The notes below the pieces were generated by a model that saw nothing but the letters and a program-made list of their open reading frames with translations, had not been told where the DNA came from and did no database searches. Positions 36,829 to 46,739 of a stretch of DNA of 64,000 nt are shown here, piece after piece; position 1 is the first letter of the stretch, and each line of letters opens with the position of its first letter. A program made the translations under genes and the position numbers. Source of the DNA: Brackiella oedipodis DSM 13743 (GTDB taxonomy: Bacteria; Pseudomonadota; Gammaproteobacteria; Burkholderiales; Burkholderiaceae_B); assembly GCF_000621025.1 (NCBI RefSeq), contig NZ_KK211206.1, positions 1 through 64,000 of the forward strand, in the 5' to 3' direction.

Positions 36829-39691
36829 GGCGGCGTGCCTCACCTTCACCATAGAGATTACTGACGCAGCGGCCACATAATTCTGGATGCTCAGGATCTT
36901 GACCAACATCTGCGCGATAATGCCAGCATCGCGCACATTTTTGTTTGTCAGACGATGCAATATGGAAACTCAAACCCTCACCCGGAATCGCTTGGTACAA
37001 GGTGCACTTAGACACGATAAAGACAAAACCTAAATCTTCACCTAGACTATCGAGCGCCTCGTATTCCTCGCCTTCAGCATAGATATCGACTTCAGCTTGC
37101 AGCGATGAGCCGATGGCGCCTTCGGAGCGAGCTTCTTCAAGTTTTTTGTTGAGTAGACTACGCACTTGCAAGATAATGCGCCATTTTTGCGCTAATTGCT
37201 CGGCATTTTCTACAGTTGGCAAGTCTTCATTGAGCTCACTAAAGATAGTGATATTGTCTTGCAACGCTGGAAGGTGTTTAAGAGTCGTCGCCCGCAGTTG
37301 TGCCCAGGCCTCTTCAGCCGTAAAGGAGAGAATAGGCGCTAATAATTTGAGCAGTGTCATCGTGATATAGTACAAAGCACTTTGAGCTGAGCGACGAGCA
37401 CGGCTATCGGTTGCGGTAGTGTATAAGCGATCTTTGAGAATATCCAAATAAAACGCCCCTAAATCTTCTGAGCAGAAAATTTGGAGTCGGGAAACGGCTG
37501 TATGGAATTCATACTTGCGATATTGTTGCAAGATATAGTCTTGTAGTTCCTTAGTAAAGACTAAGGCAAATTGATCCACTTCGGTCCATTGCTCAACAGC
37601 TAGTAAGTCTTTGCTAGCGTCAAAATCGTTGAGATTGCCCAAAAGAAAGCACAAGGTGTTACGAATGCGACGATAGCTTTCAACGACGCGTTTCAGAATT
37701 TGATCGGAAATGGAGAGTTCGCCTGAATAATCGGTCGCCGCCGTCCAAAGACGGATAATTTCGGCACCTAGACTATCGGAAACTTGTTGTGGAGCGATGA
37801 CGTTACCCACGGACTTACTCATCTTGCGCCCTTGACCATCAACCACAAAACCGTGGGTCAAGAGACTATTGTAAGGGGGACGGCCAAACAACATCGAAGA
37901 GGTCAACAAAGACGAGTGGAACCAACCTCGGTGTTGGTCAGAGCCCTCGAGATATAGATCAGCGGGCCAGCGCAATTGCGCCGCGTGGGAACCATCAAAT
38001 TGACCGTCTTTGCCACCCATGACATGAATATGGGTGGTACCAGAGTCAAACCAAACGTCTAAGGTATCGCGGTTTTTTTCGTACTGGTCAGCTTCATCAC
38101 CTAATAAGTCTGCAACTTCAAGGTCTTGCCAAGCTTCGATGCCGTCTTTTTCGACGAGATCCGCGACTTTATGGAGCAACTCGACGGTATTGGGATGCAA
38201 CTCGCCAGTTTCTTTGTGCACAAAAAATGCCATCGGCACGCCCCATTGGCGTTGGCGAGAGAGTGTCCAGTCGGGACGATTGGCAATCATGGCGTGTAAG
38301 CGGGCGCGTCCCCAAGCCGGGTAGAAATTAGTGGCTTCTATCCCTTTGAGGGCGGTCTCACGCAGTGTTTCGCCACCATCTTTAGGGGTTTTATCCATGC
38401 CCGCGAACCATTGACTGGTCGCGCGATAAATGACAGGCGTTTTGTGGCGCCAGCAATGCATATAACTGTGGTTGAGCGGGCTGACTGACAGTAAATTGCC
38501 TGCTTCTTCGAGCGCTTTGACGATTAATGGATTGGCTTTCCAGATATTTAGGCCACCAAATAACGGTAAGCTGCTGGCATATTGGCCGTTACCCATCACA
38601 GGATTGATAATGTCCGCATCGGCGAGGCCGTTTTTACGGCAAACAATAAAGTCATCTACACCATAGGCAGGCGCCGAGTGCACAATCCCCGTACCAGCAT
38701 CAACGCTGACATAGTCTGCTAAGTAAATCGATGATAAACGATCGTAGCCTGCATCCGCTTGATAAAGTGGGTGATGAAAACGAATATGCTCAAGCGCTTG
38801 ACCTAAACAGCTAGCGACAACTTGACCATTTAGCCCCCATTTTTCGAGAAGCCCTTGATACAAGTCTTTGGCCAGTAATAAATGTTCGCCACTGGCGATA
38901 GGCTGTTCTAGTTTGACCAAGACATATTCGACCTCTGGGTGAACATTAAGTGCTTGGTTAGAAGGAATCGTCCATGGCGTCGTGGTCCAAATCACAACAG
39001 CACCACTTGGGGCTTGTTCTAGACCAAAGGCCCGAGCGATTTTGTCCGCTTCGGCAAATGGAAACGCCACATCGATAGCTGAATCTTTACGATCGGCATA
39101 TTCAACCTCAGCTTCCGCTAAGGCAGAGCCACAGTCAAAACACCAGTTCACGGGTTTGAGACCACGGAATACATAGCCTTTTTCGAGAATGGCCGCGAGG
39201 GCGCGGATCTCCGTGGCTTCATTTTTGTGGTTAATCGTAAAGTAAGGATCGTCCCATTGACCTAAAACACCCAGGCGTTTGAAGTCCTTGCGTTGGTTTT
39301 CAAGCTGCTCATTAGCGTATGCGCGGGCTTTGGCCATGACTTCACGGGCGGGTAAATTTTTGCCGTATTTTTTTTCAATTTGAATTTCAATGGGCATGCC
39401 GTGGCCATCCCAGCCTGGGATGTAGGGAGCATCAAAACCGTCCATATTACGGCTTTTAAGAATAATATCTTTGAGAATCTTATTAACGGCGTGCCCGATG
39501 TGAATATTACCGTTGGCATACGGAGGGCCATCATGCAAAATGAATTTAGGGCGACCCTGACTGGCACGACGGATGGCTTCATAAACTTTTTTTTCTTGCC
39601 ATTCCTCAACCCATTTAGGTTCACGTTTTGGTAAGTTGCCCCGCATAGGAAACGCGGTGCTAGGTAGGTTAAGAGTATTTTTATAGTCCAT
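36821..39691 (-). CDS. ileS: Isoleucyl-tRNA synthetase
   Basis: IleS charges tRNA-Ile and edits misactivated valine. The 956-residue class I synthetase has the HIGH box in [17 protein letters not shown], the editing domain (about 195-400, [11 protein letters not shown]), the KMSKS loop ([13 protein letters not shown]), the anticodon-binding domain and a C-terminal zinc finger [10 protein letters not shown] with a second CGRC knuckle. ATG 39691 gives the normal N-terminus [18 protein letters not shown] and overlaps ribF by 11 bases. A TTG at 39700 would add three residues and is unlikely. Confidence 0.97.
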   Translation of the reverse strand: MDYKNTLNLPSTAFPMRGNLPKREPKWVEEWQEKKVYEAIRRASQGRPKFILHDGPPYANGNIHIGHAVNKILKDIILKSRNMDGFDAPYIPGWDGHGMPIEIQIEKKYGKNLPAREVMAKARAYANEQLENQRKDFKRLGVLGQWDDPYFTINHKNEATEIRALAAILEKGYVFRGLKPVNWCFDCGSALAEAEVEYADRKDSAIDVAFPFAEADKIARAFGLEQAPSGAVVIWTTTPWTIPSNQALNVHPEVEYVLVKLEQPIASGEHLLLAKDLYQGLLEKWGLNGQVVASCLGQALEHIRFHHPLYQADAGYDRLSSIYLADYVSVDAGTGIVHSAPAYGVDDFIVCRKNGLADADIINPVMGNGQYASSLPLFGGLNIWKANPLIVKALEEAGNLLSVSPLNHSYMHCWRHKTPVIYRATSQWFAGMDKTPKDGGETLRETALKGIEATNFYPAWGRARLHAMIANRPDWTLSRQRQWGVPMAFFVHKETGELHPNTVELLHKVADLVEKDGIEAWQDLEVADLLGDEADQYEKNRDTLDVWFDSGTTHIHVMGGKDGQFDGSHAAQLRWPADLYLEGSDQHRGWFHSSLLTSSMLFGRPPYNSLLTHGFVVDGQGRKMSKSVGNVIAPQQVSDSLGAEIIRLWTAATDYSGELSISDQILKRVVESYRRIRNTLCFLLGNLNDFDASKDLLAVEQWTEVDQFALVFTKELQDYILQQYRKYEFHTAVSRLQIFCSEDLGAFYLDILKDRLYTTATDSRARRSAQSALYYITMTLLKLLAPILSFTAEEAWAQLRATTLKHLPALQDNITIFSELNEDLPTVENAEQLAQKWRIILQVRSLLNKKLEEARSEGAIGSSLQAEVDIYAEGEEYEALDSLGEDLGFVFIVSKCTLYQAIPGEGLSFHIASSDKQKCARCWHYRADVGQDPEHPELCGRCVSNLYGEGEARRHV

Positions 39692-40655
39692 GAATATCAA
39701 AATAATGTTGCGCTTCGCGAATGTCTTTTTGAATCGCGATCTGCATAGTTTTTAAAGAAGGAAATTTTTCTTCGTCCCTGAGAAATTGCAGGAACTCAGT
39801 GCATATGAGCTGGCCATAAGCATTGATACTGGCATCGAGTAAATGCACTTCAAGTAATACTTGGCCATTGTCTTCGACCGTTGGGCGCACCCCTAAACTG
39901 GCGACTGCCGCATAACAACGATGCTGAGCATCAATCACGCGAACTACATACACACCAGAACGCACCGCACAGTGCGGCATGACCTTAATGTTCATCGTCG
40001 GTACTTGAATACGCCGTCCCAATTGCTTTCCACGAATCACCCGTCCCGTGATGCGATACGGTTGTCCGAGTAGATAACTCGCTTGGGCCAAGTTGCCTTG
40101 TTCGAGGACATTGCGTAACTCAGAGCTAGAGACTCGTTGCTTGTGCTGGTCCAGAATATCTTCAAGACAATGAATCGTAAAACCATGAATACGGCTGGCT
40201 TTTTGAAGATAAGCCAAATTGCCTTCACGCTTATGGCCAAAACGAAAGTCTCTGCCAACAATGAGGTGTTTGATATTAAGGCGCTCAAGAAGCAGTTTTT
40301 GGACAAACTGCTCTGGGCTCAGTTGTGCCATTAGTTGATTAAAACGACTCAGCACTACATAGTCTACACCTGCTTGTCTTAAGCGCTCGACTTTATCGCG
40401 TAAGGTGCTGATTTTTGTGGGAATAAACTCTGGTCGCTTGTGGAGTTTGGCAAAGTATTCGCGCGGATGTGGCTCAAACGTCATGGCACAGGTAGGCAAA
40501 TTCGGAGCGATGCGTTTGAGATGGGCGAGCAAAGCCTGATGACCGATATGAACGCCATCAAAATTGCCAATGGTCAGCGCACAGCCGTCTCTAAAGGCCA
40601 CGGCACTGGGCTTGGGCAAAAAATAAGTAGAGGGAAGTAGACAAGAACTAGCCAC
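39681..40655 (-). CDS. ribF: Bifunctional riboflavin kinase / FAD synthetase RibF
   Basis: RibF phosphorylates riboflavin to FMN and adenylates FMN to FAD. The protein has the nucleotidyltransferase domain ([19 protein letters not shown], then [10 protein letters not shown] and [14 protein letters not shown]) and the C-terminal kinase domain ([20 protein letters not shown]). The start is uncertain: no ATG lies before the nucleotide-binding motif. I choose GTG at 40655 because a TATAAT box on the minus strand (40690-40685) overlaps the alternative TTG at 40685, which would then not be transcribed. It leads the leftward cluster ribF-ileS-lspA-coaBC-dedA-dut. Confidence 0.92.
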   Translation of the reverse strand: MASSCLLPSTYFLPKPSAVAFRDGCALTIGNFDGVHIGHQALLAHLKRIAPNLPTCAMTFEPHPREYFAKLHKRPEFIPTKISTLRDKVERLRQAGVDYVVLSRFNQLMAQLSPEQFVQKLLLERLNIKHLIVGRDFRFGHKREGNLAYLQKASRIHGFTIHCLEDILDQHKQRVSSSELRNVLEQGNLAQASYLLGQPYRITGRVIRGKQLGRRIQVPTMNIKVMPHCAVRSGVYVVRVIDAQHRCYAAVASLGVRPTVEDNGQVLLEVHLLDASINAYGQLICTEFLQFLRDEEKFPSLKTMQIAIQKDIREAQHYFDIHGL

Positions 40656-40684
40656 AAAAAATTTTTTTAAAGTAATAGTTATCA

Positions 40685-40690
40685 ATTATA
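40685..40690 (-). promoter_or_regulatory. -10 box candidate for the ribF cluster
   Basis: On the minus strand the bases read TATAAT. No strong -35 box was found upstream, so the promoter is incomplete by sequence alone. Confidence 0.4.
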
Positions 40691-41099
40691 ATAGATAATT
40701 GCCTTAAAAGCTTGATTAAACTTTTCGGTTTGGTATTGTGGCCAAAAGGGGAGTTGGTTATTGGCTATCTATGCGCTAGCTATTGGCTATCTATTGGCTG
40801 TTTATTGGTTGTTTATTGGCTGTTTATACGCAGTTGAAGTCTCGCTCTGCTGTTGCTGCAATCTCGCTACCCATAGCACCATAGTGCCCATAGTCTCATC
40901 CATAGCGCACCGATTTCACTAAAACGTATTCACCCCGGTATTCAACCACGTATTCAATCGTTTTAGGCATTCTACAGCGCATTTCGCCACTAAGGTTTAC
41001 ATAAATTTAAGACTAAGCTACGAGACATAGGCTAGCGACCGCGTGACTTATTTTATAATTAACAGATTAATGTGATTTGTCTCTCTTTTTAGTTTTCCC
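40686..41099. other. Divergent spacer between ribF and purN with tandem repeats
   Basis: This 414-base region holds the 11-bp repeat array at 40761-40826 and a cluster of CCATAG words around 40872-40910. No gene is supported. It must contain promoters for ribF (minus) and purN (plus). Confidence 0.55.
40761..40826. repeat. Degenerate 11-bp tandem repeat, six units
   Basis: Units read TTGGCTATCTA, TGCGCTAGCTA, TTGGCTATCTA, TTGGCTGTTTA, TTGGTTGTTTA, TTGGCTGTTTA. The 11-base register is strict. An 11-base period is close to one helical turn, so equal faces of DNA are repeated. Confidence 0.8.
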
Positions 41100-41780
41100 A
41101 TGTCGTTTGCCAACTCTACTTCGCCGCTTAAATTTGCTATTTTGATTTCTGGTCGTGGTTCCAATATGCAGGCGATTGTGCAGCAATGCCAACAAAATCC
41201 TCAGTTACAAGCGACGGTAGTCATTGCCAACAAGCACGACGCTTCGGGGTTGCATTGGGCCCAAGGGCAGGGGCTAGAGACAGCCGTGTTATCGCACAAA
41301 GACTATGCCACTCGCCAAGCATACGATGTCGCGCTAATGCAGTTAATCGATAAGTATGAGGTCGATTATGTGTTGTTAGCGGGCTTTATGCGTATTTTAA
41401 GTGCCGCATTTGTGGCGCATTATGCCGGCAAATTAATTAATATTCATCCTTCCATTTTGCCGGCCTTCACCGGGCTAAACACCCATGAACGTGCTATCCA
41501 AAGCGCCGTCAAAGTGCATGGGGCCACCATTCATTATGTCACTGCCGAACTCGATGCAGGGCCGATTATTTGCCAATCGGTGGTTCCAGTTAAGACCGAC
41601 GATACTGTCTCGACTCTCGCGCAACGTGTGCTAGCCACCGAACATACGATGTACGCAGCCGTGGTTAATTATTTAGCAAAAGGCAGTTGTAGTCTAATCG
41701 AGGGGCGTACGCATTGGCATAGAGCCGAGCAAACTTTGTTTATGCATCCTGACCTTTGCAAAGCAACACCCGCGCGTTAA
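41100..41780 (+). CDS. purN: Phosphoribosylglycinamide formyltransferase PurN
   Basis: PurN transfers a formyl group from 10-formyltetrahydrofolate to glycinamide ribonucleotide, step three of purine synthesis. The 226-residue protein has the substrate loop ILISGRGSNMQAIV and the catalytic set Asn114 and His116 (INIHPSILPAF) and Asp152 (TAELDAGPII). Length is slightly above the usual 212 because of a short N-terminal lead and a C-terminal tail. It is a single gene between two spacers. Confidence 0.95.
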   Translation: MSFANSTSPLKFAILISGRGSNMQAIVQQCQQNPQLQATVVIANKHDASGLHWAQGQGLETAVLSHKDYATRQAYDVALMQLIDKYEVDYVLLAGFMRILSAAFVAHYAGKLINIHPSILPAFTGLNTHERAIQSAVKVHGATIHYVTAELDAGPIICQSVVPVKTDDTVSTLAQRVLATEHTMYAAVVNYLAKGSCSLIEGRTHWHRAEQTLFMHPDLCKATPAR

Positions 41781-41910
41781 TGTTCAGTATGTGTCTGCAC
41801 AGTATCCGTCGCATAAGCTATCCTAAGTCTATAAACGCCGCATACCATCCTTAGACAGATAAACACGCACCCTCTACCTAGCTCTCAACGTATTTATATT
41901 TGGATGTCAT

Positions 41911-43227
41911 ATGACCAAACAACATTCTTCTGCTCCTAAAAAACAGCATAAAGCGAACCCAGAGCCGCGCTCTAAAACGGCGTTACGTCTTGAGCAAATT
42001 AGCGATGTGCTCGAGCAAATTCTTAAATTTCGTTTTGCGGCGGATAGTGTCCTTTCAAAATGGTTTCGTGAACACAAAAAACTGGGCGGTCGTGACCGTG
42101 CCGAGGTGGCCGAAGCCGTATTTGATGTCTTGCGTCATCTTAAACTTTATCGTTATCTAGCGAGCAGTGGTCAGGGTCCACAAAATCGTCGCTTGGCTAT
42201 TTTAGGCTGGCAGGCCAGTCAAGCCGAGGCCTTTAGTACTGAGGGGTTGAGCCCTTACGAACAAGAATGGCTGCAACATATTGCGCACCAAGATATCCAA
42301 AGTCTACCGTGGGCGCTGCGCTATAGCGTACCTGATTGGTTAGCCGAATATTTACAAGATATTGAGCAGAGCGATGCGTTAATGCAGCAACTCAATCAAA
42401 AAGCCACCTTGGATTTACGTGTTAATCCCTTGCGCTTGACGCGTGACGAGGCGCTTCAACAAATTCAAGAGTTATATGACCAGCAGGCTCAGGCCACCCC
42501 GTTTTCACCTTGGGGCGTTCGCTTGACCACTAATCCAGGTCTGCAGCAATGGCCACTTTTTAAAAACGGTAGTCTTGAAGTTCAGGATGAAGGCAGTCAA
42601 TTATTATGCTTGTTGACTGCACCGAAACGCAATGAACTTGTCATTGATTTCTGTGCCGGTGCGGGTGGTAAGACCCTGTTATTGGGCGCCATGATGCGCT
42701 CGACAGGGCGCTTATACGCTTTTGATGTCGACGAAAAACGCCTCGCCAAAGCCAAACCACGGTTGGCACGCAGTGGTCTCTCAAATGTCACCCCAGTGCT
42801 GATCAAAAATGAAAACGACACCCGCGTAAAACGTTTGGCCAGTAAGGCGCACAAGGTCTTGGTTGATGCCCCTTGTTCTGGTATTGGCACCTTACGTCGT
42901 AACCCTGATCTAAAATGGCGCCAAACCCCAGAAAAACTACAACAGCTGCTTGAACTACAGCAGAGTATTTTGCAAAGTGCTAGCCGTTGCGTGATGCCGG
43001 GTGGCCGTTTGATTTATTCAACGTGTAGTTTGCTGGCGCAAGAGAATCAAGAACAAATCAAGACATTCTTAGCCAATCATCCCGACTTTACGATCTTGGA
43101 TATTCGTGATGTCTTGGGCGATAGAGCCGCGTCATTACAAAGCGATAATAATGGCTTTTTACAATTGCGCCCAGATGTACACGGTACGGATGGCTTTTTT
43201 GCGGCGGTCTTAGAACGTAGCAAATAG
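41911..43227 (+). CDS. RsmB/NOP2-family RNA cytosine-C5 methyltransferase
   Basis: The 438-residue protein has an N-terminal RNA-binding helical region (about 20-190) and a C-terminal Rossmann methyltransferase domain with the SAM motif VIDFCAGAGGKTLLLGAM, the motif IV segment LVDAPCSGIGTLRRNPDLKW (PC catalytic pair) and motif VI YSTCSLLAQENQEQ (TC nucleophile). This is the m5C RNA methyltransferase signature. It could be RsmB, which modifies C967 of 16S rRNA, but it lacks the usual fmt-rsmB neighbourhood and a typical NusB-like domain is not obvious, so I leave the symbol empty. It starts with a basic tail of about 20 residues. Confidence 0.88.
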   Translation: MTKQHSSAPKKQHKANPEPRSKTALRLEQISDVLEQILKFRFAADSVLSKWFREHKKLGGRDRAEVAEAVFDVLRHLKLYRYLASSGQGPQNRRLAILGWQASQAEAFSTEGLSPYEQEWLQHIAHQDIQSLPWALRYSVPDWLAEYLQDIEQSDALMQQLNQKATLDLRVNPLRLTRDEALQQIQELYDQQAQATPFSPWGVRLTTNPGLQQWPLFKNGSLEVQDEGSQLLCLLTAPKRNELVIDFCAGAGGKTLLLGAMMRSTGRLYAFDVDEKRLAKAKPRLARSGLSNVTPVLIKNENDTRVKRLASKAHKVLVDAPCSGIGTLRRNPDLKWRQTPEKLQQLLELQQSILQSASRCVMPGGRLIYSTCSLLAQENQEQIKTFLANHPDFTILDIRDVLGDRAASLQSDNNGFLQLRPDVHGTDGFFAAVLERSK

Positions 43228-43586
43228 GCGATGCTTGGCCAGAGTCTGTGCCACTTTCACGCGCAGCAGAAGCCATTAATGGCAAAAGAGGGCAATAGAG
43301 GCATGTAATTCAGAGCACAGAGAAGTACTAAATACTGGCAGAGCCAACATGCGCATGAAGATCTTTAAACGTTGCTTGAGCGTTTCTTAATTGCTTCTTA
43401 AGCGCACCCTAAAAATCGAGTGTGCAACATCTCAGCGTAGGATACTTGAAGCCAAATAGTTAGCCTGCAAGACTTGATTGTCGTCAGTATTATTTGATTA
43501 TTTTTCGTTATTTGTCTTTAATTATTGCTCTTTTGCCTTTATCTTAACCACATATACCGTTAATAGTTTTTGTCTTTAATTTTTGT
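43228..43586. other. Spacer between the methyltransferase gene and uvrD
   Basis: About 360 AT-rich bases with T-rich runs just before uvrD. I see no gene, hairpin terminator or clear promoter. Confidence 0.5.
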
Positions 43587-45839
43587 ATGATCTTAGATAA
43601 TTTAAATCCACAACAATTGCAAGCGGTTACCACGGATTGGCAATATACCTTGGTGCTGGCAGGCGCCGGCAGTGGTAAAACCCGAGTACTCACCAGTCGC
43701 ATGGCCTGGTTGATGCAAACACGTCGCTGCCCGGCTAGTGGATTATTAGCGGTAACCTTTACCAATAAAGCCGCCAAAGAAATGCGAGCTCGTTTAGCCG
43801 CCATGCTGCCGATTAATACGCGCAGCCTGTGGGTGGGCACTTTCCATGGGCTCTGCAATCGCCTGTTGCGAGCACATACCCAAGAAGCGGGGCTGCCGCG
43901 TAACTTTTTAATTCTCGATAGTACTGATCAGCTCTCAGCCATTAAACGCCTACACAAAGCCATGAATCTCAACAACGAGAGCATGGCGCCCAAATCGCTA
44001 CAGCATTTTATTAATCGCCAAAAAGAACAGGGGCTAAGAGCGCAAGCGCTCACGGCACATAATGCGCATGAACAGCAAGAGATTGAGTTTTATGCCAATT
44101 ATGAAGCGCAATGCCTTAATGAAGGCGTGGTGGATTTTCCGGAGTTGCTGTTACGTTGTTATGAGTTACTCCAGAATAACCATATTTTGCGCGAGCACTA
44201 TCAAGAGCGTTTTAAACATATTTTGATAGATGAATTCCAAGACACCAATGATATGCAATTCAAGTGGTTGCAATTATTAGCAGGAACCCAAAATAGTATT
44301 TTTGCCGTTGGTGATGACGATCAATCGATTTATGCTTTTAGGGGCGCGAATGTCGGTAATATGATTGCCTTTGAGCGTAATTATGCCAAAGGGCAAGTGA
44401 TTCGCCTTGAACAAAACTACCGTTCGACCGCGCATATTCTTAATAGTGCCAATCACTTAATCAAAAACAATAGTACGCGATTGGGTAAGGATCTGTGGAC
44501 GGCACAAGGTGAGGGCGAGCCGATTCGAATCTTTGAACTCGAAGACGAGCAAGACGAGGCCAAAACCGTGGTCGCTGAAATCCAACGCTGGATAGTGGAG
44601 CAGGCTCTACCACGTCGTGAGATAGCGATTTTGTATCGCAGTAATGCACAGTCTCGTGCCCTAGAGCATGTCATCTCCAAGCAAGGTATTCCTTATAAGA
44701 TTTATGGCGGTACGCGCTTTTATGAACGTCAAGAAATCAAACATGCCATGGCCTATTTGCGACTAGCGGCCGATATTAACGATAATAGTTCATTTATGCG
44801 CGTCGTCAATTTTCCGGCGCGAGGAATTGGTACGCGCACCTTAGAGAACTTGCAAACGCTCGCCGAACACAAACAATCGAGTCTCGCCGCCGCGATTGCC
44901 GATAGTGAAAATGCCGTCAAAAATAAACTGGCGCCTTTTTTAAAAATCATTAAAGAGATCCGTGACGCCGCCCAGGAACTGCCACTCAATGAATTGATTG
45001 CGCACGCCATAGAGGTCAGTGGTCTTAAGCATTATTATCAATCGCAAAGAGAGGGGCAAGAGCGCCTCGATAACTTACAGGAGCTGATCAATGCGGGTAT
45101 GGTTTTCCAAAATGAAGAAGGCTTTGGTCAAGCTAAAGCCCTAGAAAACATTGCCTATCAAATTGATGCCGAACAAGAGCCCGAACAAAGCAATGCTTTG
45201 CTTGAGTTTTTATCACATGCGTCATTAGAATCCGGTGACAATCAAGCCGAAGCTCATGAGGATGCCATTCAACTGATGACTATCCATGCCGCTAAAGGCC
45301 TGGAGTTTGATGTGGTGTTTTTGGTGGGCCTCGAGCAAGGCTTGTTCCCTCATAGTCTCTCGGTCGAAGATCCTAAAGCCTTAGACGAAGAGCGACGCCT
45401 GATGTATGTGGCGATTACCCGAGCGCGCAAGCAGTTATATATGAGCTGGGCTCATTGCCGTATGTTGTATGGGCAATCACGCTATAGTAAAGCTTCTATG
45501 TTTTTTGAAGAGTTACCTGAGTCATCACTGCAATGGCTGACACCCAAATACACGGGTCACAGCGGTCGTCAGGGCATGAATAGTGATGATTTCTTTAGTA
45601 AATTTTCAGCGTCGTCTTCCCGGTCAACAACGTCAGCCAGTCGTAGTCATGCAAGTTCTGGCGTGGAGGTTAACGGTCAATTCTTTAAGGTTGGGCAGAC
45701 CGTCAGACATAGTCATTTCGGTCAGGGAGTGATTATGCAGATTTCTCACCAAGCGGCAGATGTTTTTGCCAGAATCTTTTTTACGCAAGTTGGTGAAAAA
45801 AACATATCCTTGAGTATTGCTAAATTGGAGATTTTATAA
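43587..45839 (+). CDS. uvrD: DNA helicase II UvrD
   Basis: UvrD is the 3'-5' helicase that removes the cut strand in nucleotide excision repair and mismatch repair. The 750-residue superfamily 1 protein has Walker A AGAGSGKTRVL (Lys31), TFTNKAAKEMRARL, Walker B HILIDEFQDTND, GDDDQSIYAFRGA, RLEQNYRS, TIHAAKGLEFDVVFLVG and VAITRARKQLY. The end (VRHSHFGQGVI onward) is the Tudor-like polymerase-binding element of PcrA/UvrD, which favours UvrD over Rep. Length is normal for the family. Confidence 0.94.
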   Translation: MILDNLNPQQLQAVTTDWQYTLVLAGAGSGKTRVLTSRMAWLMQTRRCPASGLLAVTFTNKAAKEMRARLAAMLPINTRSLWVGTFHGLCNRLLRAHTQEAGLPRNFLILDSTDQLSAIKRLHKAMNLNNESMAPKSLQHFINRQKEQGLRAQALTAHNAHEQQEIEFYANYEAQCLNEGVVDFPELLLRCYELLQNNHILREHYQERFKHILIDEFQDTNDMQFKWLQLLAGTQNSIFAVGDDDQSIYAFRGANVGNMIAFERNYAKGQVIRLEQNYRSTAHILNSANHLIKNNSTRLGKDLWTAQGEGEPIRIFELEDEQDEAKTVVAEIQRWIVEQALPRREIAILYRSNAQSRALEHVISKQGIPYKIYGGTRFYERQEIKHAMAYLRLAADINDNSSFMRVVNFPARGIGTRTLENLQTLAEHKQSSLAAAIADSENAVKNKLAPFLKIIKEIRDAAQELPLNELIAHAIEVSGLKHYYQSQREGQERLDNLQELINAGMVFQNEEGFGQAKALENIAYQIDAEQEPEQSNALLEFLSHASLESGDNQAEAHEDAIQLMTIHAAKGLEFDVVFLVGLEQGLFPHSLSVEDPKALDEERRLMYVAITRARKQLYMSWAHCRMLYGQSRYSKASMFFEELPESSLQWLTPKYTGHSGRQGMNSDDFFSKFSASSSRSTTSASRSHASSGVEVNGQFFKVGQTVRHSHFGQGVIMQISHQAADVFARIFFTQVGEKNISLSIAKLEIL

Positions 45840-45855
45840 ATTGCGTGGCTTGTCT

Positions 45856-46098
45856 ATGAACGCTAACTTTTGTTGTAAAAGCGCTGCACTCCTATTGGGC
45901 TTAGGTGCTGTATGTTTATTGAGTGCTTGTGCCCCGCGAGGTTCAGATAAATCGATTGATCAGCACTCAGGCATCCAAGTCTACGGTACAGTGGATGCGG
46001 GTTACGGCATCCAAGAGCGACGTAGCCATCGTTCCTCTAACGCTAAGTTACCTAGCCGCTCAAACCAGTCTAAACAAACAGGTGTTTATGCCTATTAA
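45856..46098 (+). CDS. Small lipoprotein of unknown function
   Basis: An 80-residue precursor with a lipoprotein signal: MNANFCCKSAALLLGLGAVC then LLSAC, so lipidation is expected at Cys25. The mature part is only about 55 residues, with the phrase GIQVYGTVDAGYGIQERRS and a Ser/Arg/Lys-rich end. The VYGTVDAGYGI wording resembles the first strand of betaproteobacterial porins, but no barrel follows. It starts 16 bases after the uvrD stop; the frame also extends upstream into uvrD. I do not know the family. Confidence 0.72.
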   Translation: MNANFCCKSAALLLGLGAVCLLSACAPRGSDKSIDQHSGIQVYGTVDAGYGIQERRSHRSSNAKLPSRSNQSKQTGVYAY

Positions 46099-46102
46099 GC
46101 TA

Positions 46103-46134
46103 TTGACTTATAAGGATTTATAAGCTAATATAGT
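46103..46134 (+). promoter_or_regulatory. Promoter candidate for rplS
   Basis: TTGACT (46103-46108) is followed by TAATAT with a 17-base spacer (46126-46131) or by TATAGT with 20 bases (46129-46134). The nearby sequence has an imperfect inverted repeat, GGATTTATAAGCT and AGCTTATTCATCC (46114-46147). Confidence 0.45.
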
Positions 46135-46234
46135 GAGCTTATTCATCCTCTGGTAATTATCAAGTTGGGTGCTTGATACATGTGAGCATAGCTACATGGA
46201 GTGTTTCGTTACGTATGATGAGTGTGGAGTTCAA

Positions 46235-46606
46235 ATGAATTTAATTCAACAACTAGAACAGGAAGAAATTGACCGCCTTACTGGTGGCAACAAACCTACC
46301 GAATTTAACCCAGGCGATACAGTGATCGTTAACGTAAAAGTGGTCGAGGGTAATCGCCAACGTTTACAAGCCTACGAAGGCGTGGTTATCGCTAAACGTA
46401 ACCGTGGTTTAAACTCATCTTTTATTGTTCGCAAAATCTCTTCTGGTGAAGCGATCGAGCGTACCTTCCCATTGTATTCACCACAAATTGCTTCTATCGA
46501 AGTTAAACGTCGTGGTGATGTGCGTCGCGCTAAACTTTACTACTTGCGTAACCGCTCTGGTAAAGCCGCTCGCATCAAAGAAAAATTGGTACGTAAAGCC
46601 GTATAA
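46235..46606 (+). CDS. rplS: 50S ribosomal protein L19
   Basis: L19 sits at the 30S-50S interface of the ribosome. The 123-residue protein matches the family throughout: [59 protein letters not shown] and [23 protein letters not shown] 46235 follows GGAG with good spacing; the longer open frame upstream is not used. In most proteobacteria rplS ends the rpsP-rimM-trmD-rplS operon, but none of those partners is here: it follows uvrD and a lipoprotein gene and has its own promoter candidate and terminator. Confidence 0.97.
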   Translation: MNLIQQLEQEEIDRLTGGNKPTEFNPGDTVIVNVKVVEGNRQRLQAYEGVVIAKRNRGLNSSFIVRKISSGEAIERTFPLYSPQIASIEVKRRGDVRRAKLYYLRNRSGKAARIKEKLVRKAV

Positions 46607-46630
46607 ATACCTGCTTTTAATTCCAGATCC

Positions 46631-46664
46631 AAAAAGCATTGGGTGCTGACCCAATGCTTTTTTT
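46631..46664 (+). terminator. Intrinsic terminator of rplS
   Basis: A 14-bp perfect stem (AAAAAGCATTGGGT with ACCCAATGCTTTTT), a GCTG loop and a T run, 24 bases after the stop. Confidence 0.93.
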
Positions 46665-46739
46665 GTTTGTGTGGGTGCATGACTTCAGTGATTCAGTAAA
46701 GCCGTTATAATCGAAACAAACAGGTTAATATACACGCTT

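Noticed and set aside
36829-36960. Upstream extension of lspA
   Set aside because: It lies inside the zinc-finger end of ileS; the ATG at 36828 gives a normal LspA.
40712-40840. Hydrophobic open frame through the 11-bp repeats
   Set aside because: Only TTG starts, no ribosome binding site, and the repeat itself explains the hydrophobic composition.
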